Shown one piece after another: positions 57,815 to 64,000 of a stretch of 64,000 nucleotides of DNA. The position numbers and the translations under genes were made by a program. Positions within the stretch are counted from its first letter, which is position 1, and each line of letters opens with the position of its first letter. The notes below the pieces were generated by a model that was given only the letters and a program-made list of their open reading frames with translations, was not told the origin of the DNA and did no database searches. The stretch is from Flavilitoribacter nigricans DSM 23189 = NBRC 102662 (GTDB lineage: Bacteria > Bacteroidota > Bacteroidia > Chitinophagales > Saprospiraceae): positions 19,638 to 83,637 of the forward strand of contig NZ_PDUD01000005.1 of the NCBI RefSeq assembly GCF_002646595.1, read 5' to 3'.

Positions 57815-58402
57815 TTACCAATCCTCCCCGGGAATCCAAAAATTCAAGAGGGATTCCCGGCCCACATGGTAGCAATATTTTTCGGCTAAGGAGGACAGAT
57901 CAGTTCCTTCATCAATCCCGACCGCCTCGTACTGCACACTGGCTTTCCGGATAACCTGGAATTTCCGCGTATCCACATCTGCCAGACGAAAAGTGAGGAT
58001 CCAATCGTAGGTTTTCCATAGATGGACATTTTCCCCGTAATATTTTTTTGCTTCATCTGCAGAAAGATATTCCGAATCATAAAAATGGTTGAATTGGGAA
58101 ATATGGATGGCGATATCTTCTCTTTCGGAAGTTATGATAAAATCCTGGACCGGGGAATGTTTTTCCATCGCTTTTTGCACCGTGCTTACTTCCGCGGGCC
58201 TAACGTTTACCGGTATTTTTTTCCGAATGACTACCCTGGCGTCGTAAGGATATTCGAGAACTTCAAACCCTTCCGGTATTTCAGAGATCAGGTTTTCGAC
58301 CGTAGGGTCTAAAGTGATGTAATAACGAACACCTCCTTTTTTGGTGGTTACGGCTTTAATATAGTGGGTTTTATCCTGGCGATTAGTATAGGAATATGCC
58401 AT
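57815..58402 (-). CDS. Conserved-looking protein of unknown function
   Basis: The protein (195 aa) has no signal peptide or membrane helix. It begins with strand-rich sequence (THYIKAVTTKKGGVRYYITL), and the middle has many charged residues. I recognise no family. It ends 60 bp from the convergent amine-oxidase-like gene. Composition and length support a real gene, but its function is unknown. Confidence 0.65.
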   Translation of the reverse strand: MAYSYTNRQDKTHYIKAVTTKKGGVRYYITLDPTVENLISEIPEGFEVLEYPYDARVVIRKKIPVNVRPAEVSTVQKAMEKHSPVQDFIITSEREDIAIHISQFNHFYDSEYLSADEAKKYYGENVHLWKTYDWILTFRLADVDTRKFQVIRKASVQYEAVGIDEGTDLSSLAEKYCYHVGRESLLNFWIPGEDW

Positions 58403-58625
58403 ATATAGTTGGGATATTGTATTGGAAAGCAGGTTTTGAAGGTGGAAATCACTACAGCCTTAATAGCTGGTAGCGAATAGTTTTTCTTCCAGTCTGCAAA
58501 TTATTCGGTCCTGAGGCGTAGCTTCATGAGCTTTCAAGGAATCTTTTTTTAAATCTACAAAATTTTGGAAATTTTGCAGCAGGAGCTTGTTCTATTACAA
58601 AATCATCACTGCTCTATTCGTTTCA

Positions 58626-58994
58626 CTAAGCAGGCGGACGCAAGAAATGCTCTCGCAATGCTCTCACATGATCCGGATCATCCATTTGTGCAATATCCAA
58701 TCTGGTACCTTTCGAGCGTTCCTCAATAGCATCGCGGATCAGGATCTGGGTAGGTTCATCCAGGTACTGCATGGTTTGCGGGGTGAGGAGGATAAAAAAT
58801 TCGGAAAATCGAAACTGGATCCGGTTCGTACTAACACGCTGCAGCCGTTGCAATGTTTCGTGCAACAGGAAGAACGAGTAGTGTTCCAGGTCTTCATTTT
58901 CGTAGTAGAGCCTTTGCTGGGCGGCCAGGATGAGTGGTTCCCGCAGTATGGGCGGAAGTTTGATGGAGATCTTGCCGGTTTTGGTGATTTTCAT
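58626..58994 (-). CDS. Small partner of the XRE regulator
   Basis: The protein (122 aa) starts at the ATG at 58994 (MKITKTGKISIKLPP), which avoids overlap with the regulator. It is helical with no recognised domain (for example REPLILAAQQRLYYENEDLE). It follows the XRE gene by 19 bp, so it is in the same unit. It may be a toxin, antitoxin or effector governed by that regulator; none of these can be chosen from the sequence. Confidence 0.65.
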   Translation of the reverse strand: MKITKTGKISIKLPPILREPLILAAQQRLYYENEDLEHYSFFLLHETLQRLQRVSTNRIQFRFSEFFILLTPQTMQYLDEPTQILIRDAIEERSKGTRLDIAQMDDPDHVRALREHFLRPPA

Positions 58995-59013
58995 GGATGC
59001 TAATATGCGATGA

Positions 59014-59271
59014 TCAATTAGGGGTAGGAGGGAGCGGGCTTTCAAAACCTTCTGCAAAGAAATCAGCTGGAGAAATATCCATGGCCTGCAGCACTCTAAA
59101 TAAGCTGCTTAACCGCAAGTCACTTCCCTTTTCATAACGGCCATATTGCGCCCGGCCGATATTGTTTTCGTAGGCGAATTGCTCGTAGTTAGAGTATCCT
59201 TTGGCTTTTCTTAATGCTTTGAGTCGCTCTCCTACCAGGCTCAGTAATTGTTCTATTTGTGGGTCCTTCAT
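59014..59271 (-). CDS. XRE-family DNA-binding regulator
   Basis: The protein (85 aa) is an HTH_3-type regulator: LGERLKALRKAKGYS-like first helices, then NIGRAQYGRYEKGSDLRLSS, the recognition part. It is upstream of the partner at 58626-58994, with a palindrome at 59323-59346 directly ahead as its likely operator. Its role is probably to repress its own small operon. Confidence 0.85.
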   Translation of the reverse strand: MKDPQIEQLLSLVGERLKALRKAKGYSNYEQFAYENNIGRAQYGRYEKGSDLRLSSLFRVLQAMDISPADFFAEGFESPLPPTPN

Positions 59272-59322
59272 TCTGTAAATTAAAAGTCAATCCATTACAT
59301 TAGGTACTATTTATAAGTATGA

Positions 59323-59346
59323 ACTAATTAATTACACTTAATTAGT
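59323..59346. promoter_or_regulatory. Palindrome ahead of the XRE regulator
   Basis: ACTAATTAA (59323-59331) and TTAATTAGT (59338-59346) are exact reverse complements spaced by TTACAC, in the divergent region between the XRE gene and the membrane protein gene. It is a good candidate operator for the regulator. Confidence 0.6.
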
Positions 59347-59408
59347 AGTTTATTGAATTTATTTCTTATTTTTCGAAAATTGATCTTTAAAACGCGCAAC
59401 GCTAACAC

Positions 59409-60035
59409 ATGTCCTTTTCGATTCCCATCCGAAGAACGGCCGGTCTGACTATGTATATCATCATTCCGCTGCTGCTTATTTTCAGCATACTCTACATAAA
59501 GACCTCTGTTTCTACTGCGTCAACCTTGGAGCAATATTTGTCCGCTCAATTTGAAGGTGAAATTTCCAGACACGTGTTAGAAGAAGCCATTCAATACAGT
59601 ACAGAAAAACTATCGACAGAACTGGATATTGATCTTGAAAATATCGATATTACGATGGATACCTACCGGGAAATAGTGCGGGAGGCTACGGAAAAGTTCG
59701 GAAGGTGCCAGCAATACCGGCTGCTCATACTTGAGCCCGGAAGATTTCCCTGTTATACCTGCAATTCCCGGAAATCCGTACTACTATCAGCCGGCCAGTC
59801 TTTTAAGATAGGGCAGACATGCGGGAATGAAAAATCCCGGTATGGTTCCAATTTGCCGGCAGCTGGACTTAGATACTTCCTGGAATTTGAAGGAAATGCT
59901 TTTGAAGTACTCGTAGCTGAATATATACAGCTTAAACTGTTTGAATTCAGTGGAGAGCGAAAACTGATCCTCCAGGCAAATCAATTAACCGAATCCGAGA
60001 TGCTATTGCCTCCCGGAAATAAGATAACCAGATAG
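59409..60035 (+). CDS. Membrane-anchored GIY-YIG-like nuclease candidate
   Basis: The protein (208 aa) has one membrane helix near residues 15-32, then a helical stretch, and a C-terminal domain with FKIGQT, SRYG, VAEYIQL and a final PPGNKITR. The order of these resembles the GIY-YIG-like toxin domains found at the ends of some Bacteroidota RHS and other polymorphic toxins. A CYTC pair and a later Cys may bind metal. The assignment is from motif memory and is modest. The downstream small gene starts 1 bp later and could encode an immunity protein. Confidence 0.5.
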   Translation: MSFSIPIRRTAGLTMYIIIPLLLIFSILYIKTSVSTASTLEQYLSAQFEGEISRHVLEEAIQYSTEKLSTELDIDLENIDITMDTYREIVREATEKFGRCQQYRLLILEPGRFPCYTCNSRKSVLLSAGQSFKIGQTCGNEKSRYGSNLPAAGLRYFLEFEGNAFEVLVAEYIQLKLFEFSGERKLILQANQLTESEMLLPPGNKITR

Positions 60036-60036
60036 T

Positions 60037-60261
60037 ATGATCTCTTTATTTGTGGATAAAGATTCCGATGAGCCTACCCAGAAACTGTACCAGTTGCTGA
60101 ACAAAATGGATCTTCCGGAAGGCGTAAACATCACCATCAATAATCTGGAAGGCGCCGAAAGTGGGATACTCCGTGAAGAGGGTAGGGTAGTGGACATTTC
60201 GCTGGCCAACTGTTATGCTCTGGAGGATGTGGTGCGGGAACTGATACTGTTAATGATCTGA
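60037..60261 (+). CDS. Small acidic protein after the nuclease candidate
   Basis: The protein (74 aa) is acidic, with no signal peptide or membrane helix (MISLFVDKDSDEPTQKLYQL). It starts 1 bp after the preceding gene, so the two are translated together. Size and charge suit an immunity protein, but no family is recognised. Confidence 0.6.
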   Translation: MISLFVDKDSDEPTQKLYQLLNKMDLPEGVNITINNLEGAESGILREEGRVVDISLANCYALEDVVRELILLMI

Positions 60262-60574
60262 TCCGGTGGTGGCAATAAACAATTTCTACTATTAGTTAAA
60301 AGAAAGAGGATTGGGGCTGCATTTATGCTAGCTGGCACCGGTGTGTGGCCGTATTGGGACGGAACACAATTCCGTATGCGGGGGATTATATGGCTAGATG
60401 ATGAATATGGTTAGATGGCTTTATAGTTAATATGGCTTGATGGCTACCTTTCCCTGTCAAAGCCATCAAGCAATTTTAGCCATTAAACTTCCCGGACACG
60501 GAATACGGCCCCGCTGTTGATCCATTAGTTATCTTAATTAGGCGAACCTCACCATAAATTAAAATTACATAATC
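60262..60574. repeat. Intergenic region with ATGG repeats and hairpin
   Basis: From about 60392 the sequence is ATGG-type repeats. GCTTGATGGCT (60435-60445) and AGCCATCAAGC (60461-60471) form a perfect 11-bp stem. This may end the transcript of the preceding pair of genes. Confidence 0.7.
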
Positions 60575-60742
60575 ATGCAAGACTTTTGGCAGGCAGTATT
60601 CCACCTTTGGTCGCCCTGGGAACCAGAAGGGGAAGAAGTCCCAGAAATAGAAGAAGAGCAAATCTGGGAGGAAACCGATGAGGAGGCATGGGAAGAGCCG
60701 GCGGCGGAGCTGGAAGAAGAAATTTGGTGGTTTGAATTATGA
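60575..60742 (+). CDS. Small acidic, tryptophan-rich protein
   Basis: The reading frame encodes 55 residues, beginning MQDFWQAVFHLWSPW and ending WWFEL, with a run of Glu-rich sequence between. It is not a known family. The coding-like balance and the clean start/stop support a small gene, but its shortness leaves doubt. A shared terminator follows at 60790-60817. Confidence 0.5.
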   Translation: MQDFWQAVFHLWSPWEPEGEEVPEIEEEQIWEETDEEAWEEPAAELEEEIWWFEL

Positions 60743-60789
60743 TGCTTACGAATTCAGTTCTGTACTAGACAGCACACCATAAATAAAGA

Positions 60790-60817
60790 TGGTCCCAACC
60801 CGATCGGGAAAGGACCA
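60790..60817. terminator. Hairpin between convergent small genes
   Basis: TGGTCC/GGACCA with an inner CCCG/CGGG stem lies between the acidic small gene (plus) and the UPF0391 gene (minus). It is a likely terminator. A second 7-bp hairpin (GATGATC/GATCATC) follows. Confidence 0.6.
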
Positions 60818-60906
60818 CCTATGGTCGATGATCTAATGGATCATCTATAGGATGTTACAATTTATGCCAAAATAGTGTTTTGTTTTTTGGCATTATATTA
60901 TTTGTC

Positions 60907-61071
60907 TTACACTCTTTTCACGGCACCGGACAGCAGGGAAACTACCAATAAAACAATAAATACCCAGAAAAGGATCTTTGCGATTCCAGCCATAGCTCCG
61001 GCAAATCCACCGAATCCGAGGATGGCAGCGATAATGGCAACTACAAAGAAAATTAATGCATAACGTAACAT
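60907..61071 (-). CDS. UPF0391/DUF1328 small membrane protein
   Basis: The protein (54 aa) reads [20 protein letters not shown] followed by [20 protein letters not shown]. This is the conserved two-helix membrane protein family UPF0391 (YtjA-like), whose function is unknown but which often appears in stress-related regions. It lies on the minus strand, opposite an overlapping plus-strand frame that is not real. The hairpin at 61131-61154 is upstream of its start. Confidence 0.85.
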   Translation of the reverse strand: MLRYALIFFVVAIIAAILGFGGFAGAMAGIAKILFWVFIVLLVVSLLSGAVKRV

Positions 61072-61904
61072 AATATAATGGTTTTCAGGTTAATAACAGG
61101 CATCTCAGTAAAATTGAAATACACTACTAAAACACCAATCTTGAAGTTGGTGTTCGGTCAGATTTCCGGTCTGGAGGCCTGAAGCAGAGTAACAGATCTA
61201 CAAAAACCACTTCCTCTTCTGAGCATTTTCACCTCTTACCTTTTCCACATTTCAATGGCCCCAAAGCGGAAAATCCTCTAAAATTTTCCGGCTTTTAGGG
61301 GTGTTGTAATTGTGGGAAAGGGGGGACTTTCTTTATTAATTTGGAAGTCAAAGTCATCAATTTACTTATAAGTGTAATAATGCTCATCATTTAAGGAACG
61401 AACCTCTACTCTTGCTGAGGAACGCCTACGCCCATTTGCGAGCAGGGAAAAATTTAGCCTAAAAACCATATAGACGATATACAAAAATCAGTTAAAAAAC
61501 CAAATTTCTAGTGTCGCAAAAAACTGGTATTGGGTAAGTATTTTCAAGTTTTTATTTTGCCTTTTTATAGCGTTCAACTAAATCCTTATGAGTTATATCC
61601 ACCAATACCTGCTTCCGGTATCCCCTCTTTATTTTAGATTTTTGACAGGCTATGTTCGACTACGAAAAATAATTTTAGCTATAGCTACTACACATTCCTG
61701 TAACTCCCCTCATATACACTGACGTAAAATTAGTTTGGGCCCTGAGGTGTCAAGACAGTCAGGATCAAACCAATTTGAGTGCAGTATATACTGACCAAAG
61801 CGGTTTGGGATTTTCCCGACCCACTTCGCGTCAAGTATTGCATTCTGACATTTATTTCCCCCCACTATCTATCGCATTTAATTAACCTAAATAAACTATT
61901 CCTC
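61072..61904. other. Intergenic region with hairpin and repeat copy 2
   Basis: AACACCAA (61131-61138) and TTGGTGTT (61147-61154) form a small hairpin. The second copy of the dispersed element is at 61720-61833. No coding frame is convincing. Confidence 0.6.
61720..61833 (+). repeat. Dispersed repeat, copy 2, bounded by TGACG/CGTCA
   Basis: This 114-bp segment shares both ends with 9874-9966 and has a 21-bp longer centre. It ends 71 bp before the start of the HYR surface-protein gene, so it could also hold promoter or leader elements. Confidence 0.65.
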
Positions 61905-64000
61905 ATGAAGAACTACATTTACATTGCCATGCTATGCCTCGTCCATGGGTTAGCGTTCCATGTGCAAGCACAGGATGTCGCGTATCTAACCAACAATGCA
62001 GAGCCGTGGGGGCGAAATGGAAACATCATTGCCCTAAACAACGTCTTTGGTTCGGGAAACTGGAGCAAGTTCATTTACAACACCGCTGATCCTGCACAAC
62101 TATTTTCCTCAGACTATAAGTTTGTTTTTATTGAAGGTGGAAATAGTAGTACCTCTACAATGGTCAACTTCATTCAAAACAACAGAACGCGAATAGAAAA
62201 CTGGGTAGCACAAGGAAATGTTTTGTTCATAAACTCAGCCACAAACCAACTTTACAACTCTTATAATGTAGGTTTTGGTGTCAATTTTTTCAGAAGTCTG
62301 TCAGGACAAGGGAACCCTGTAAATCCAGCTCATCCAATATTCAACGGAAGTTTTTCTCCATCCTATACATCGCCCTACTCCGGCAATTATTTTGCTCACG
62401 ATATTATATTGGGCTCTGGATTAACCCCTATTCTAATTGGTGACAATCAGTCTTCCAGAGTGATCCTGGCCGAAAAAAGCTGGGGTAACGGCAAAGTCAT
62501 GTTTGGCGGTCTAACCCTGCCCTGGTTTCAGGAGTATTGGAGTCCCCAGCCATATGTGCGGAATTTACACAACAACATTCTTGAATACCTCTATAATTCC
62601 GCCAATGTCGTAATTGATGAAACGGCTCCAGTATTATCGGGTGTACCCAATAGTACCAATGTAGAATGTGACAACGTACCCAATATTCCAACGGTCACTG
62701 CAAATGATGATGTGGATGGGAATCTTCCCGTAACATTTTCGGAAACCAGAGTCAATGGAAGTTGCGCCTTTAACTACACCCTAATCCGCACCTGGTCCGC
62801 CACGGATGCAGCCGGCAACGAAGCTAGTGCGTCCCAGACGATAACAGTCTATGATGATAAATCACCGGTTATTGATAATCTTCCAGTACAGCTGACAAGC
62901 TTCGTAGATGCCGGCTCCTGTGGCGCAATTGTCTCTTTTCCCACGATAACAGCAACCGATAATTGCGGAAATCCCAGCTTCGAATATTCTCCCCTATCCG
63001 GTAGCTTTTTTAACGTTGGCCAAACGACCGTCACAGTGATTACCACTGATGACTGTGGAAATAGTCGGACTGAAAACTTTTTAGTCGTAGTAGAGGACAA
63101 TATCGCACCCGAAACCGTCTGTCAGGACCTGACCGTTTCCCTCGACGCAGCCGGCAATGCCTCCATCACTCCCGCCCAGATCGACAACGGTTCCAGTGAC
63201 GCCTGTGGAATCGCCGAGCTGGCCCTGGACCGACTGAGCTTCGGTTGCGCCGATGTTGGTAGCAATCCCGTTGTGCTGACCGTAACTGACAATAACGATA
63301 ATTCCGCAACCTGTTCGGCTACCGTAACCGTAGAGGATAAGATCGTACCACAAACTGTCTGTCAGGATATCACCGTTTCCCTCGATGCAGCCGGTAACGC
63401 ATCCATTACTCCGGCCCAGATAGACAACGGTTCCAGCGACGCCTGTGGAATCGCCGAGCTGGCCCTGGACCGATTGAGCTTCGGATGCGCCGATGTTGGT
63501 AACAATACCGTTGTACTAACCGTAACCGATAATAACGATAATTCCGCAACCTGTTCGGCTACCGTAACCGTAGAGGATAAGATCGTACCACAAACTGTCT
63601 GTCAGGATATCACCGTTTCCCTCGATGCAGCCGGTAACGCCTCCATCACTCCCGCCCAGATCGACAACGGTTCCAGCGACGCCTGTGGAATCGCTGAACT
63701 GGCCCTGGACCGACTGAGCTTCGGCTGTGCCGATGTAGGTAGTAATCCCGTTGTGCTCACCGTAACCGACAACAACGATAATTCCGCAAGCTGTTCGGCT
63801 ACCGTAACCGTAGAGGATAAGATCGTACCACAAACTGTCTGTCAGGATCTCACCGTTTCCCTCGACGCATCCGGTAACGCATCCATCACTCCCGCCCAGA
63901 TCGACAACGGTTCCAGCGACGCCTGTGGAATTGCTGAACTGGCCCTGGACCGACTGAGCTTCGGCTGCGCCGATGTCGGCAGTAATCCCGTTGTGCTAAC
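61905..64000 (+). CDS. HYR-repeat surface protein, cut by the window edge
   Basis: At least 698 residues are encoded, with no stop before 64000. The N-terminus is a signal peptide (MKNYIYIAMLCLVHGLAFHV). Residues about 25-220 resemble a glutamine-amidotransferase-like or ThuA-like extracellular domain (for example FVFIEGGNSSTSTMVNFIQN). HYR-type beta domains start near residue 240. From about residue 395 they become a tandem of 80-residue units that are nearly identical at the DNA level. Such proteins in this phylum are T9SS cargo involved in adhesion or gliding. The C-terminus, where a sorting domain would be, lies outside the window. Confidence 0.88.
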   Translation, partial: MKNYIYIAMLCLVHGLAFHVQAQDVAYLTNNAEPWGRNGNIIALNNVFGSGNWSKFIYNTADPAQLFSSDYKFVFIEGGNSSTSTMVNFIQNNRTRIENWVAQGNVLFINSATNQLYNSYNVGFGVNFFRSLSGQGNPVNPAHPIFNGSFSPSYTSPYSGNYFAHDIILGSGLTPILIGDNQSSRVILAEKSWGNGKVMFGGLTLPWFQEYWSPQPYVRNLHNNILEYLYNSANVVIDETAPVLSGVPNSTNVECDNVPNIPTVTANDDVDGNLPVTFSETRVNGSCAFNYTLIRTWSATDAAGNEASASQTITVYDDKSPVIDNLPVQLTSFVDAGSCGAIVSFPTITATDNCGNPSFEYSPLSGSFFNVGQTTVTVITTDDCGNSRTENFLVVVEDNIAPETVCQDLTVSLDAAGNASITPAQIDNGSSDACGIAELALDRLSFGCADVGSNPVVLTVTDNNDNSATCSATVTVEDKIVPQTVCQDITVSLDAAGNASITPAQIDNGSSDACGIAELALDRLSFGCADVGNNTVVLTVTDNNDNSATCSATVTVEDKIVPQTVCQDITVSLDAAGNASITPAQIDNGSSDACGIAELALDRLSFGCADVGSNPVVLTVTDNNDNSASCSATVTVEDKIVPQTVCQDLTVSLDASGNASITPAQIDNGSSDACGIAELALDRLSFGCADVGSNPVVL
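63091..64000 (+). repeat. 240-bp tandem repeats encoding HYR-type units
   Basis: Units start at 63091, 63331, 63571 and 63811; the fourth is cut at 64000. Spacing is exactly 240 bp (80 codons). The units are very similar in DNA (for example CTGTTCGGCTACCGTAACCG recurs), so expansion is recent. The array probably continues past the window. Confidence 0.9.

Noticed and set aside
60875..61063. Plus-strand frame opposite the UPF0391 gene
   Set aside because: The minus strand encodes a well-conserved membrane protein family here.

Overview
The window looks like part of an extrachromosomal replicon, or of an integrated plasmid, from a gliding or marine-type member of the Bacteroidota, most like the Saprospiria. 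Supporting signs are a Rep_3-type replication initiator preceded by an iteron origin, a type IX secretion C-terminal sorting domain, large SprB/PKD/HYR-type surface proteins, LytS/LytTR and NarL-type regulators, many Bacteroidota-style lipoproteins, and no Shine-Dalgarno signals. No rRNA, complete tRNA or CRISPR array is visible. The taxonomic call is an inference from gene content.

Layout. 1-8000: replication and maintenance. This holds the iteron field and rep gene, a KilA-N gene, a TolC-like coiled-coil protein, a DUF457-type membrane hydrolase, an S23-type four-helix-bundle gene and a tyrosine recombinase fused to an ATPase and membrane helices. 8000-13000: a lipoprotein, a secreted beta-propeller and a sulfatase lipoprotein. 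13900-18140: a propeller-type LytS kinase with its LytTR regulator, plus a decayed 3' end of a second regulator. 18300-33900: a secreted SLH/RHS protein with a variable C-terminal domain, a 2507-residue mosaic T9SS cargo protein and a secreted propeller. 33900-42050: a leftward regulatory cluster with a three-gene DUF2589 operon, an M19-like dipeptidase, two NarL-type regulators, a TPR sensor kinase and a small tail protein. 42270-53070: a defence island with a complete type I restriction-modification operon, a CHAT/NTPase/TPR protein and an HNH nuclease. 53400-64000: a tRNA-like remnant, a winged-helix plasmid protein, a Uma2 remnant, a divergent copper-amine-oxidase-like lipoprotein, an XRE regulator pair, a membrane-anchored nuclease-like protein with a small partner, small stress-type proteins, and an HYR-type surface protein that runs off the right edge.

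How the parts may work together. Rep should bind the iterons, and an inverted iteron over its own promoter suggests autorepression. HsdM, HsdS and HsdR would form one restriction enzyme, with the CHAT protein as a second, possibly abortive, defence. The DUF2589 operon lies beside a kinase and two response regulators that may control it, and this is the best candidate for an undescribed system. The recombinase-ATPase-membrane fusion and the nuclease/partner pair are the next best. Low-complexity ATGG-type repeats are scattered between genes and in several places have become part of reading frames.
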